The notes: generated by a model not told the origin, from the sequence alone. A stretch of DNA of 64,000 nucleotides from Galbibacter orientalis DSM 19592 (GCF_000260115.1 NZ_JH651379.1:2645466-2709465), one strand, 5' to 3'. Shown: positions 8,454 through 17,608, numbered from the stretch's first letter. Made by a program: numbers and translations.

Positions 8454-9731
8454 ATGAATGAACCTTTAGCAGAACGTATCCGTCCTAAAAACTTAGAGCA
8501 ATACATAAGTCAAAAACATCTTATTGGAGATGATGGCTCTTTAACGGCTCAAATAAAAAGAGGAACCATCCCGTCCTTAATTTTATGGGGACCTCCAGGG
8601 ACTGGAAAAACAACATTAGCAAACATTATAGCCAATGAAAGCAAGCGTCCGTTTTATACTTTAAGTGCCATTAACAGTGGGGTTAAAGACATTAGGGAAG
8701 TTATTGAAAAGGCAAAGCAAAGCGGTGGACTCTTTACTGCTAAAAATCCTATTTTATTTATTGACGAGATCCATAGATTTAGTAAATCGCAACAAGATTC
8801 TCTTTTAGCTGCTGTAGAAAAAGGTTGGATTACCTTGGTTGGTGCTACTACAGAAAATCCGAGTTTTGAGGTTATTCCTGCCCTACTTTCTAGATGTCAG
8901 GTTTACATTTTAAATGCCTTTGATAAAAATGATTTAGAAGCATTATTACATCGTGCATTGAAAGAAGATTCTCTTCTTTCAAAAAAAAATATTGAATTAA
9001 AAGAAACAGAGGCCTTACTCCGTCTTTCTGGCGGAGACGGAAGAAAACTACTCAATATCTTTGAGCTAGTTATAAATTCTGAAGCTACCGATACCGTTGT
9101 TATTACAAACGATTTGGTAATGAAGAAAGTGCAGAAAAACACTGTTTTATACGACAAAACTGGCGAGCAACACTATGATATTATTTCAGCTTTTATAAAA
9201 TCTATTAGAGGAAGCGACCCAAACGGTGCGGTATATTGGCTTGCCAGAATGATTGAAGGTGGAGAAGATGTTAAATTTATTGCTCGGAGAATGATTATTT
9301 CTGCCTCCGAAGATATTGGAAACGCAAATCCTACAGCCCTAGTTATTGCAAACAATACTTTCCAAAGTGTTACTACTATTGGATATCCAGAAGCTCGTAT
9401 AATTTTAAGTCAGTGTGCTATTTATTTGGCTACTTCCGCAAAAAGTAATGCTTCTTACGAAGCTATTAATAAGGCTATTTCGGTTGTAAAACAAACTGGC
9501 GACTTATCGGTGCCGATACATTTACGAAATGCACCTACAAAATTAATGAAAGATTTAGGCTACGGAGAAGACTACAAGTATTCTCACTCCTACCCTAATA
9601 ATTTTGTAAAGCAAGAGTTTCTTCCAAATTCCTTAGAAAACAATATTTTTTATACTCCAGGAAATAATCAAAGAGAAAATGCCTTGAAAGAATTCTTAAA
9701 AAACAGATGGTCCGGAAAATACAATTATTAA
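8454..9731 (+). CDS. rarA: Replication-associated recombination protein A (AAA+ ATPase)
   Basis: RarA/MgsA acts at stalled replication forks and single-strand gaps, as an AAA+ clamp-loader-like ATPase. In the 425 residues, Walker A is GPPGTGKT at about 46-53, Walker B is ILFIDEIHR at about 100-108, and the sensor 1 region is TLVGATTENPSFEVIPALLSRC. The C-terminal half has the MgsA/WRIP1 tetramerisation region (DPNGAVYWLARMIEGGEDVKFIARRMIISASEDIGNANP) and ends HSYPNNFVKQEFLP, typical of the family. Length is normal. It is a single gene, divergent from the rhomboid protease. Confidence 0.95.
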   Translation: MNEPLAERIRPKNLEQYISQKHLIGDDGSLTAQIKRGTIPSLILWGPPGTGKTTLANIIANESKRPFYTLSAINSGVKDIREVIEKAKQSGGLFTAKNPILFIDEIHRFSKSQQDSLLAAVEKGWITLVGATTENPSFEVIPALLSRCQVYILNAFDKNDLEALLHRALKEDSLLSKKNIELKETEALLRLSGGDGRKLLNIFELVINSEATDTVVITNDLVMKKVQKNTVLYDKTGEQHYDIISAFIKSIRGSDPNGAVYWLARMIEGGEDVKFIARRMIISASEDIGNANPTALVIANNTFQSVTTIGYPEARIILSQCAIYLATSAKSNASYEAINKAISVVKQTGDLSVPIHLRNAPTKLMKDLGYGEDYKYSHSYPNNFVKQEFLPNSLENNIFYTPGNNQRENALKEFLKNRWSGKYNY

Positions 9732-9787
9732 AAACAGACTAAACTTTTATGTAAAGAAGCACAAATTTCTATTTAACTGAAAGTCTA

Positions 9788-10315
9788 TTTGCCACGAATT
9801 CACAAATGTTTCTCTAATCCCTATCCATAAAATAACTCCTTCAAGAGAAGTCAGTGATTTATCCGTGAATTTGTGGCTAAAATTTTAAAAACTATAATTG
9901 CTAGAGATATGTTGTACTTACTTTTGGGTATTGCGTTTGTCAGGCTGAACCAATACAACATTTTATATATAACACAACACTCGAAAAACAAAGTTCGTTT
10001 GCCACGAATTCACAAATATTTCTCTAATCCCTATCCATAAAATAACTCCTTCAAGAGAAGGCAATGATTTATTCGTGAATTTGTGGCTAAAATTTTAAAA
10101 ACTATAGTAACTAGGGATATGCTGTATTTACTTTTTGGTATTGCGTTTGTAAGGCTGAGCCAATACAACATTTTATATATAAAACACAACACTCGAAAAA
10201 CAAAGTTCGTTTGCCACGAATTCACAAATATTTCTCTTATCCCTATCCATAAAATAATTCCTTCAAGAGAAAGGAATTATTTATTCGTGAATTTGTGGCT
10301 AAAATTTATATTACA
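9788..10315. repeat. Three-copy tandem repeat (about 212 bp unit) built on a long palindrome
   Basis: Units start at 9788, 9998 and 10210; the third stops after about 105 bases. Each begins TTTGCCACGAATTCACAAAT and about 80-90 bases later returns as ATTCGTGAATTTGTGGC, so the first half of every unit folds as a long hairpin. Inside it is a second hairpin around CCTTC-AAGA-GAAGG; in the third copy this inner stem is a perfect 11 bp (AATAATTCCTT/AAGGAATTATT). The other half, about 110 bp beginning after GTGGCTAAAATT, is also repeated, in the first two copies only. No coding potential is credible. It fills most of the rarA-10336 gap. Confidence 0.9.
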
Positions 10316-10335
10316 TAAAACAATTTGCAGAAAGA

Positions 10336-11133
10336 CTAAAACTTAATATTTAAAGTTTCTTGTTTTAGTACATCCCCTTCATAATATTCTGCAATCCACT
10401 TTCCATCTTTTTGATAAAGAAATCCGTTCTTATCTTTAATAAGATAATAGTTAGGTTGCGTTGTTTTAGTAATTTTAAAAACAACTTTTGGAGTCATATC
10501 TACTAATTGAAATCCTGTTGCAGTTGGTTGTGCAAATAAGGTTTTAGCATCTGTATCTACAGTAGTTGCAGCTACTGGAGTAACTTGCTCTTGAGCCTGA
10601 TTTACAGTAGAATTTACACTCGAAGAAGCCACCGCCACAGAGGTAGTAGCCGCGGCCGCAGGAACTGTTGCAACTTGAGTTGGCATTTGTACTTGTGTGT
10701 TAGCAACAGGCTCATATTTATAATTTAACCCTCTTACAGACACAAAAGCATTTTCTATAGCTTCTTGGTATGCTTTTTCGTAATCCTTTTCTTTACTCTT
10801 TCCTTCATCCGATGTATAAACTATAGTTCCTTGGCAATTTTCTAGAGTAACATTAAGTTTTGTGGTAAACAAATTTGAATTATCAAGAATATTTGCTTTT
10901 AGTCCCAAACAAGGATTCGCCTGAAGATCGGCTGGCTTTTGATCATCATATATTGCAGTAAAGCCTTGTTTTTCGAATAAAAATTTAGTAAATGTATTTA
11001 CTCTATATTGATTCTCTTCTTTTAAGAAATCGAACTTTTTAGGAACTATTATATATTTATAATTGTTTACATTTTCTTGAGCAGACATAGAAATTGCTAT
11101 TAAAAACAATCCCAGAAATAATAATTTTTTCAT
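10336..11133 (-). CDS. Secreted hypothetical protein
   Basis: A 265-residue exported protein of unknown function. A signal peptide (MKKLLFLGLFLIAISMSAQ) is cut at about residue 19. The N-terminal part (20-130) has alternating hydrophobic strands. A low-complexity stretch rich in A, T, V and Q (about 145-190) looks like a flexible linker. The C-terminal 70 residues (VFKITKTTQPNYYLIKDKNGFLYQKDGKWIAEYYEGDVLKQETLNIKF) look like a small beta domain. No enzyme motif is recognised. It is the last gene of a minus-strand series, facing the tandem repeat array. Confidence 0.75.
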   Translation of the reverse strand: MKKLLFLGLFLIAISMSAQENVNNYKYIIVPKKFDFLKEENQYRVNTFTKFLFEKQGFTAIYDDQKPADLQANPCLGLKANILDNSNLFTTKLNVTLENCQGTIVYTSDEGKSKEKDYEKAYQEAIENAFVSVRGLNYKYEPVANTQVQMPTQVATVPAAAATTSVAVASSSVNSTVNQAQEQVTPVAATTVDTDAKTLFAQPTATGFQLVDMTPKVVFKITKTTQPNYYLIKDKNGFLYQKDGKWIAEYYEGDVLKQETLNIKF

Positions 11134-11221
11134 GTGTTTATATTTGTTTTATGTTGTCAAATAAAACATCCCTATAATTCTTCCTTTAGCAAATTATATA
11201 GTGGACATTCCCTTGAATTCG

Positions 11222-12643
11222 TTAATCTTTAATCGGAAATATATAATTAAATCCAAACTGTAAAGATGCATTATTAGCATCCGCTAAATTATAATATTCC
11301 AGCAAATTATCAGCTAGTAAATAGAAGTTAAAGTTAGCAAAATGTGTTGATAATCCAAGTCCGATGTTGGTTTTCGAAAATTTATCAACGGTGTAAGTTG
11401 TTTTTACACGTAAAGCACTGCCTAATTTTCTGTAATAAAAGGCTGTAAGCGCAGCTTGAGGGTATCTAGAATGACTTTCAGCAAAAAGCTGCAATCCTAC
11501 AGAATTTACATAATCGTTTTTCCCTGAAGTACAATTACAGTCATTGCTTCTTCTTTTAGCACCAAAATTATACATAGTAGCGGCATTGAACTTTACTGGA
11601 CGCATTGTGGTATATGAATTATAAATTGTATCTCGGGGAAAGGCTGCTTCTATTTCATCAATCAATTCTTGCCAATTATCAGACAAGCCGCCTCCTGTTA
11701 TAATAGCATCAAATGGTAGGTTTATTCCTTCCAAAGAATAAGCCCCTTTTAAGGTGTAGGTTTCCACATCTTTCTTTTGCGCTATATAACCTAAATCTTG
11801 AATACTGGCTGTATGCGTCCATTGATCACTCGGTGTATATGTTATCCCAAAATCAACCCCTAAACCTATATTCCCACCGAGCAGCGCTCTGTTTTTTAAA
11901 ATATTCAAAACATCGGCGGCACCGTCTACATCTTCCTCGCGCAACCCTGAATAACCCGATGTTTGCACCTTTACATCGGAAAGCAAGGTGTGTGTGTAAA
12001 TATTATTTGTTCCTTCTGAAGTAACAAAGTACCCGCTATTTTTAGTGGAAGAAATATCTATAATTCCTGAATATAATTTCCCTCGTATACCGTAGCTAAA
12101 ATGTTCATTCACTTTTCTATGAAAACCTATATGGAAAACAGTTAATAATTCTCCTTTAACATTTAAATGAGATAAATTAAAAGGGCGACCAATATTTGTA
12201 GAATTTCCTTCATAAGCCAAAATAGCGAGGTCTTCTGGCCAATAATTAAATACATTTAACTCTTGATAAACTCCAAAACTCACATAGTTTTTACTGAATA
12301 AACCTCCTATTTTAAAACCTACATTTAAAATTTCAACTTGTTCATTTACACGTTGAATATCGTTATTATTTAAGCTATACACAGCATTCCGAACTTTGGC
12401 ATTGAAGTCAACTCCATCATCAGAAAAAAGGTCATAAAGAGAAATCTCACTAGTCCCAACATTTGCATAAATCCCAGACAATGCAGGAATTCCAAAATAG
12501 GCTCTATTTTGAATAGTAGCCCCAGGATTCACCATTAAAGACTGCGGAATGTCTGTAAAATTATAAAGTAATTGCTTGTTCTGAGCATTTATAAAAACGC
12601 CTAAAAATAATAACAGGTATAGTATTACCTGATTAATCCGCAT
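11222..12643 (-). CDS. DUF5723-like outer membrane protein
   Basis: A 473-residue predicted outer-membrane beta-barrel protein with signal peptide (LLLFLGVFINAQ) and the pattern LLYNFTDIPQSLMVNPGATIQNRAYFGIPALSG, which I associate with DUF5723 and the broader PorP/SprF-like group in Flavobacteria. Alternating aromatic strands run to the C-terminus (LQFGFNYIFPI). A short cysteine-containing insert (SNDCNCTSG) lies near residue 370. The function of the family is not established. Its start overlaps the upstream lipoprotein gene by 11 bases, so the two are translationally coupled and probably work together at the outer membrane. Confidence 0.75.
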   Translation of the reverse strand: MRINQVILYLLLFLGVFINAQNKQLLYNFTDIPQSLMVNPGATIQNRAYFGIPALSGIYANVGTSEISLYDLFSDDGVDFNAKVRNAVYSLNNNDIQRVNEQVEILNVGFKIGGLFSKNYVSFGVYQELNVFNYWPEDLAILAYEGNSTNIGRPFNLSHLNVKGELLTVFHIGFHRKVNEHFSYGIRGKLYSGIIDISSTKNSGYFVTSEGTNNIYTHTLLSDVKVQTSGYSGLREEDVDGAADVLNILKNRALLGGNIGLGVDFGITYTPSDQWTHTASIQDLGYIAQKKDVETYTLKGAYSLEGINLPFDAIITGGGLSDNWQELIDEIEAAFPRDTIYNSYTTMRPVKFNAATMYNFGAKRRSNDCNCTSGKNDYVNSVGLQLFAESHSRYPQAALTAFYYRKLGSALRVKTTYTVDKFSKTNIGLGLSTHFANFNFYLLADNLLEYYNLADANNASLQFGFNYIFPIKD

Positions 12644-13193
12644 CTATAGACATAAAAAAGGTTCCAGAAGATTTTAACAATAACTCTCCACTTGAGTTTG
12701 GGTCGAGCATAGGAGCTCCAGGCATGAGCATTAACTCAATTCCCATATACGCCATATTTTTTATCTTTTGGATTTCTGTTTCATTATAAGATGTAGTATT
12801 TGTTATTTTTGGTGAATCCACTAAAATTTCTATTTCGTCCAATTCATTGTATGCATTATCATACAACACAATTTTAGCATTAAAAATACGCGGAATAGAA
12901 TTTAAAAACTCAAAATCAAATGTAGCTTCCTTTAAATTTTCCTCCAAAAAAGGCTTTGAGAATATTTCTAATTTGGTAGTGTCCTGAACACTATATGGAT
13001 TTACATCATTGTTAGGTATAAACCCAACTTGTGAAGCCTGCAAATCAAAATAAAGTAAACTTACGTCTACAACAGATTCTATTTTTAAAGTTTCAGCCTG
13101 ATCAAAATCTACATCTTTAACACAAGAAAGCATAAAAAAGCTACTAAGGATAAATAAAAAATAAGGGCTATATTTTTTGGTTAGTAGTAGCAT
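12633..13193 (-). CDS. Hypothetical lipoprotein
   Basis: A 186-residue lipoprotein of unknown role. The signal peptide ends SSFFMLSC with the lipidated cysteine at about residue 24. The remainder alternates beta-strand-like segments and ends SSGELLLKSSGTFFMSIDAD. The gene overlaps the DUF5723-like gene by 11 bases (12633-12643), suggesting a functional pair. No domain is recognised. Confidence 0.75.
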   Translation of the reverse strand: MLLLTKKYSPYFLFILSSFFMLSCVKDVDFDQAETLKIESVVDVSLLYFDLQASQVGFIPNNDVNPYSVQDTTKLEIFSKPFLEENLKEATFDFEFLNSIPRIFNAKIVLYDNAYNELDEIEILVDSPKITNTTSYNETEIQKIKNMAYMGIELMLMPGAPMLDPNSSGELLLKSSGTFFMSIDAD

Positions 13194-13229
13194 TTAATTA
13201 AAACGAAATAAACAAGAAACTATTGCCCT

Positions 13230-13934
13230 TTAAAGATAGTTTTTTATTTGCTTTAATTTGTTAATTTTATGAGACTTAACTTTTACATAATCTTCTTTTG
13301 GAGTATAAAAAAGAGTATGCATTCCTATATTTTTAGCTCCTAAAATATCTGCTTCATAACTATCGCCAATCATTACAGAAACTTCGGGCTTTGCATTTGC
13401 TTGCTCCAATGCTTTCTCAAATATTATGGCATTAGGCTTTTTTACGCCAGCAGTTTCAGAATCCATAATTACTTGAAAATAATGATCAATTTTAGAATTT
13501 TTGAGTTTTTTTAGCTGCACTTCAGCAAACCCGTTAGTTATAATATGTAGTTTATAGTTAGGCTTTAAATAATCTAAGATCTCTATAGTATCTACAAAAA
13601 GGTGATTAAATGTTGCTAAGTTTTCAATATAATCGTCGCTGAGTTTATGAATCATCTCCTCATCAACTTTTATATTCAATTGGTCAAAAATTGTTTTTAA
13701 ACGCTTGTAACGCAAATCTTCTTTGGAGATTTTATCTTCTTGATAAAGTTTCCAAAGTTCAATATTATACGGCACATATAGTTTAAAAAAATCTACGAGG
13801 TCGATTTCTAATTTATTTTCAGAAAATATTTTTTTATAAGTAAGTTCAGAATTCTTTTCAAAATCCCATAAGGTGTGATCTAAATCAAAGAAAACATCTG
13901 TAATCCCTTCATTCTTCAATATCATTTTTAGCAC
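13230..13934 (-). CDS. YjjG-type noncanonical pyrimidine nucleotidase (HAD family)
   Basis: A HAD-superfamily phosphatase resembling YjjG, which removes phosphate from noncanonical pyrimidine nucleotides and so protects the nucleotide pool. The motifs are complete: motif I FFDLDHTLWDF with both aspartates, motif II HIITNGF, the motif III lysine in GVKKPNAIIFEKAL, and motif IV MIGDSYEADILGA. The 234-residue length fits. Start choices are ATG at 13934 (MLKM) or 13925 (MILK). Either overlaps the end of the upstream deacetylase-like gene (stop at 13909) by 17-26 bases, so the two are coupled. Confidence 0.85.
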   Translation of the reverse strand: MLKMILKNEGITDVFFDLDHTLWDFEKNSELTYKKIFSENKLEIDLVDFFKLYVPYNIELWKLYQEDKISKEDLRYKRLKTIFDQLNIKVDEEMIHKLSDDYIENLATFNHLFVDTIEILDYLKPNYKLHIITNGFAEVQLKKLKNSKIDHYFQVIMDSETAGVKKPNAIIFEKALEQANAKPEVSVMIGDSYEADILGAKNIGMHTLFYTPKEDYVKVKSHKINKLKQIKNYL

Positions 13935-15219
13935 TCATTTTTAGGTAATTAACATATAATTCTTTCCAGGCATTTCTTTCATTCAGATTTAATACTTCAT
14001 TAGAAAAAACAATATTAAAATCGCCATCAACTTCTCTAATTCTATTGGAAAGTTCTATTATCTTTTCTTCTACTTGAGAAATATTTTTAAACTTATATAA
14101 GGCTGTATACTGAATACAAAATGAATTTATCTGAATAGGTATTTGTTCTTCAAAGCTAATATCGTAAAAATAAAAAGGACTACAAGTACCTGCTCTAAAT
14201 CCAGTTTTTCCAGTGTATCCCATGGAATAATCCTCATTAAAACCAGCATCCACCATGAGTCTATATGCATCTGGAATATTCAACCTATTAAAGCGTTGAC
14301 GTACTCTTTTTACTGGTCTGTTAATAAAATTTATAAGTCTTTTTCGCTCTTTTTTTAAAGTTGTCAAATCTGACAACGATTTGTAAGAAGCCATTAAAGA
14401 AACAATACTATAATCGGCTACAGATTTTACCAAAGACCGAAACGTAGGGTTGATAACAGATATATTTTTATCGTAGGTAGAATAATCTGCCATTAAAAAG
14501 AAAAATATAGCAGGAACTTTATATTTTTTATGAAGTAAGGTTACATCATCAAAGAAATCATATGGATCTCTTCGGAAACGCAAAAGCACCAAATATCTTT
14601 CCACTAGCTTTTTTAATCTAAGGTTTAAAAGATCCAACAATGTTCCTCCCATTGTTCTTACAAATCCCTTTTTTAAATAGGCATATGCAACCGCAATATC
14701 CATTATAGAGGTTTGGTTATAGCTTTTTTTAGGGAAATTAATTTCTGGGAATTTCTCTTGAAGGGCTTCTTTTAATTTCTTAACCCACAAATCTACTACT
14801 GGAATTTCTAAAAATCCTTGCTGAAAAGCCAAACTTTCCTCCACCGGAAACCTTCCGTGCTCATCTTTTACATGCGGCAAATACTCTTCGTACCTACTTA
14901 ACAAATAAAAACTCGCTGCAAAAATATCAAATGGAATTGCACACTTGTCATTTGTAGGAAAGAAACTCGGAATTCCATCCCATTTATGGATGTTAATTTC
15001 CACGTCAGAGATTCCTTGATCGAATAATAACTCATGACTTTTAATAAAAAATTCGCTTTGTAGTGGTTGTTTTGTATACGTAATCTTAGGCCCTTTGTGG
15101 GCTATAAAATCTTCCACTTTGGTTGTGATACTTATATCTATCAACAACATTTTTGTAAAAATGTGCCTCATAATATAAGTCAATCTCGGTGTAACTTTGT
15201 AGGTGTAAACTAGTAGCAT
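13909..15219 (-). CDS. Polysaccharide-deacetylase-like protein with DUF7033-type N-terminus
   Basis: A 436-residue protein of the Flavobacterial family annotated as polysaccharide deacetylase. The N-terminal third (LLFDQGISDVEI...IPFDIFAASFYLLSRYEEYLPH...HGRFPVEESLAFQQGFLEIPVVD) matches that family's N-domain, and the C-terminal part has DYSMGYTGKTGFRAGTCSPFYFYDI. As I recall relatives, two segments read G-L-H-P-S-Y and R-Q-H-F; here they read SLMASY and RQRF, so two conserved histidines appear lost and activity is doubtful. The start follows the radC stop by two bases (TAA-AA-ATG). An alternative start is MRHIFTKM, 16 codons in. It probably acts on envelope polysaccharide or is a degenerate, non-catalytic member. 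Confidence 0.75.
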   Translation of the reverse strand: MLLVYTYKVTPRLTYIMRHIFTKMLLIDISITTKVEDFIAHKGPKITYTKQPLQSEFFIKSHELLFDQGISDVEINIHKWDGIPSFFPTNDKCAIPFDIFAASFYLLSRYEEYLPHVKDEHGRFPVEESLAFQQGFLEIPVVDLWVKKLKEALQEKFPEINFPKKSYNQTSIMDIAVAYAYLKKGFVRTMGGTLLDLLNLRLKKLVERYLVLLRFRRDPYDFFDDVTLLHKKYKVPAIFFFLMADYSTYDKNISVINPTFRSLVKSVADYSIVSLMASYKSLSDLTTLKKERKRLINFINRPVKRVRQRFNRLNIPDAYRLMVDAGFNEDYSMGYTGKTGFRAGTCSPFYFYDISFEEQIPIQINSFCIQYTALYKFKNISQVEEKIIELSNRIREVDGDFNIVFSNEVLNLNERNAWKELYVNYLKMSAKNDIEE

Positions 15220-15221
15220 TT

Positions 15222-15920
15222 TTATAAAAGTCCTTCGTCTGCAAAGCTAAAGTAAGATTTTTCAGTTACAATAAGATGGTCTAAGAGCTTAATATCCATT
15301 CCTGCACCCGCATTTTTTATTTTATTAGTAATTTCTTTATCTGCTTCACTAGCTATTAACGTTCCCGACGGATGATTATGAACCAATATCAAAGCGGTAG
15401 CATTAAGTTCCAAAGCTTTTTTAAGAGTGAGCCTCACATCCACTAAAGTTCCAGTAATTCCACCTTTACTTAACTGCAATGTTTGAATTATAGCGTTTGA
15501 ATTATTTAAATATAAAATCCAGAATTCTTCATGTTGAAGCTCTCCTATTTTGGGTTGCATTAATTCAAAAACATGTTTACTGCTTTTAATCTTTTTAATT
15601 TCTTGTACCTCTTCTCCCCTCCTTCTCCTTCCTAATTCCAAACATGCAACAATACTTACAGCTTTGGCCTCTCCTATTCCTTTAAATTTCATAAGCTGAT
15701 TAACATTTAACCGACCTAATTGATTTAAATTATTAGCTACCGAAGCTAAAATTCTCTTGGACAACTGTACTGCACTCTCATCTCTACTTCCGCTTCCTAT
15801 TAATATAGCTATCAACTCGGCATCGGATAGTGCTTGCCGTCCTTTAGAGAGCAACTTCTCTCTAGGTCGATCGTCTACACTCCAGTTTTTAATCGAAAAG
15901 GAAGAGGGTTTTTCTTTCAT
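15222..15920 (-). CDS. radC: RadC family JAB-domain protein
   Basis: A 232-residue RadC/UPF0758 protein. The N-terminus is a helix-hairpin-helix region (SKGRQALSDAELIAILIGSG and LMKFKGIGEAKAVSIVACLELGRR). The C-terminal JAMM metalloprotease-like domain has the full metal motif HNHPSG...D (VHNHPSGTLIASEADKEIT) plus the conserved glutamate in QHEEFWILYLN. The name reflects an old repair assignment; the molecular role of RadC proteins is not settled. It is the first gene of a tightly packed group with the deacetylase-like and nucleotidase genes downstream. Confidence 0.9.
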   Translation of the reverse strand: MKEKPSSFSIKNWSVDDRPREKLLSKGRQALSDAELIAILIGSGSRDESAVQLSKRILASVANNLNQLGRLNVNQLMKFKGIGEAKAVSIVACLELGRRRRGEEVQEIKKIKSSKHVFELMQPKIGELQHEEFWILYLNNSNAIIQTLQLSKGGITGTLVDVRLTLKKALELNATALILVHNHPSGTLIASEADKEITNKIKNAGAGMDIKLLDHLIVTEKSYFSFADEGLL

Positions 15921-15988
15921 GAATTAAATATAGTAAATTATCTCAAAAATGTAATTTATAATGAATAATAATACTATAAACTAAACCA

Positions 15989-16009
15989 CTATGGACTCAA
16001 AGTCCATAG
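15989..16009. terminator. Strong hairpin downstream of mpl
   Basis: A perfect 9-bp stem (CTATGGACT/AGTCCATAG) with a 3-base loop, about 105 bases past the mpl stop. Flanking AAACC and GGTTT extend the pairing with a bulge. On the minus strand the following bases are only moderately T-rich (GTGGTTTAGTTTATAG), so terminator activity is likely but not certain. Confidence 0.45.
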
Positions 16010-16030
16010 GTTTGATATAGTCTGAAAGTC

Positions 16031-16097
16031 TGTTTTGCCACGAATACACATATGATTTTAAAATGCAAACCAATATATATTCGTGTATTCGTGGTGT
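16031..16097. repeat. Solitary copy of the CCACGAAT palindromic repeat
   Basis: The arms CCACGAATACAC and GTGTATTCGTGG are perfectly complementary over 12 bp, with about 35 bases between them. The arm and the bases before it (CTGAAAGTCT and then TTTTGCCACGAAT) match the start of the tandem array at 9777-9805, so this is a dispersed member of the same family. It lies 18 bases past the 3' end of mpl. Confidence 0.75.
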
Positions 16098-16114
16098 ATA
16101 ATAAGTTTTAGAAG

Positions 16115-17476
16115 CTAAAGCGGATGTACTAAAGCCTTAACTTCTTCTAAATCAAGACCTCCATAATTCCCGCTACTCATTAGCAATAAAGCTGAATTTT
16201 CTAATTTCAGATTAAATAAATACTCTTTAAAACTAGCAGGATTTGTGTAGACAATTAAATCTTCTCGGTTAAAAGCCTCTTCAATTTGAGACGCAGAAAC
16301 TTCTTCTAATTGTTTAATTTTAACAGCTTCTGGGGAGAAAAACACCACTGCTATATCTGCATTATCAAGTGTATTTTTATATTCTTTTAAAAATGTTGCA
16401 TTTAAGCTACTGTAAGTATGTAACTCTAAACAAGCAACCACTTTTCTCTCTGGAAATTGCTCTTTAACAGCAGTTAAAGTAGCCGCAACCTTACTTGGAG
16501 CATGGGCAAAATCCTTATAAATAACACTGTCTCCTTTTTCTGCTAATTTATCTAAACGTTTAAACGCTCCTTTAAAACTTGCAATAGCCTCATAAAAATC
16601 GTCTTCATCTACCCCCATGTGCTGACAAAGCCATTTGGCTCCTGCCAAATTATTTAAATTATGCCTTCCAAAAACCTCAATCGGCATAGCGCCTTCTGGA
16701 GTTTCTAAATAGGTTACACCGTCTTCAACAGTAAACTCTGGAGTAGAATATGGAATTTTTCGAATTTGATTTTCAGAAGCTTCCACTACGTTTACCACCT
16801 CAGCGTCTTCTTCATTATAGGTAATACTTCCCCCTTCAACAATTGAATCAACAAAAATTTTAAACTGCTCTACATAATTCTCAAAAGTTGGAAACACATT
16901 AATATGGTCCCAAGCAATCCCGCTTAACAACGCTATATTTGGTTGATAAAGATGAAATTTTGGTCGCCTATCTATTGGAGAAGACAAATACTCATCTCCT
17001 TCTAATACAATAAAATCATTTTCTTCGGTAAGTTTCACCATGGTATCAAAACCTTCAAGTTGAGCTCCTACCATGTAATCTACATCAATATCATGATAAT
17101 GCAACACATGCAAAATCATAGAAGTTATAGTGGTTTTTCCGTGACTCCCACCTATTACAACTCGGGTTTTGTATTTACTCTGCTCGTAAATAAATTCTGG
17201 ATACGAATATATTTTCAATCCCATTTCCTTTGCTTTCTTCAGCTCTGGATTGTCTGCTTTTGCATGCATTCCAAGAATTACAGCATCTAAATCTGCTGTA
17301 ATTTTTTCTGGAAACCAACCAAAACTTTCTGGACATAAATCTTTAGCCTCCAAACGAGATTTGGAAGGTTCAAAAATAACATCGTCACTTCCAGTTATTT
17401 TATATCCTTTGTTATGTAAAGCAAGTGCCAAGTTGTGCATAGCACTTCCACCAATGGCAATGAAATGTATTTTCAA
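16115..17476 (-). CDS. mpl: UDP-N-acetylmuramate:tripeptide ligase Mpl (murein recycling)
   Basis: Joins recovered L-Ala-D-Glu-meso-DAP to UDP-MurNAc, returning wall peptides to peptidoglycan synthesis. The protein has 453 residues. The N-terminal Rossmann domain starts IHFIAIGGSAMHNLALALHNKGYKITGSDD. The ATP loop VVIGGSHGKTT is at about 107-116. The central motifs LEGDEYLSS and FGRHNLNNLAGA, and C-terminal DFAHAPSKVAATL, fit the Mur ligase fold. SAMHNLALAL and GGSHGKTT are typical of Mpl rather than MurC, and MurC is normally in the dcw cluster, which is not here. The ATG at 17476 is the natural start. It stands 130 bases from the upstream TPR gene. Confidence 0.93.
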   Translation of the reverse strand: MKIHFIAIGGSAMHNLALALHNKGYKITGSDDVIFEPSKSRLEAKDLCPESFGWFPEKITADLDAVILGMHAKADNPELKKAKEMGLKIYSYPEFIYEQSKYKTRVVIGGSHGKTTITSMILHVLHYHDIDVDYMVGAQLEGFDTMVKLTEENDFIVLEGDEYLSSPIDRRPKFHLYQPNIALLSGIAWDHINVFPTFENYVEQFKIFVDSIVEGGSITYNEEDAEVVNVVEASENQIRKIPYSTPEFTVEDGVTYLETPEGAMPIEVFGRHNLNNLAGAKWLCQHMGVDEDDFYEAIASFKGAFKRLDKLAEKGDSVIYKDFAHAPSKVAATLTAVKEQFPERKVVACLELHTYSSLNATFLKEYKNTLDNADIAVVFFSPEAVKIKQLEEVSASQIEEAFNREDLIVYTNPASFKEYLFNLKLENSALLLMSSGNYGGLDLEEVKALVHPL

Positions 17477-17608
17477 TGTAGTAATTTTTAAATCGTATTC
17501 AGACTGTAAAGATAAAAGGACAATTTGCTATAGACAAACCTTCAGCAGAATATATTAATTCATTTAAAACCATTAATATCCGAGTAAAAATATAAATCAG
17601 CTTAAAAA

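Noticed and set aside
9777-10346. CRISPR array at the 212-bp repeats
   Set aside because: The unit is far too long, the intervening sequence is repeated too, and no cas genes are present.
10031-10346. Open frames on both strands inside the tandem repeat
   Set aside because: They are made of the palindromic repeat itself and start and stop arbitrarily within it.
16115-17476. MurC (UDP-MurNAc-alanine ligase)
   Set aside because: The N-terminal GGSAMHNLALAL and GGSHGKTT pattern and the location outside the dcw cluster fit Mpl better.
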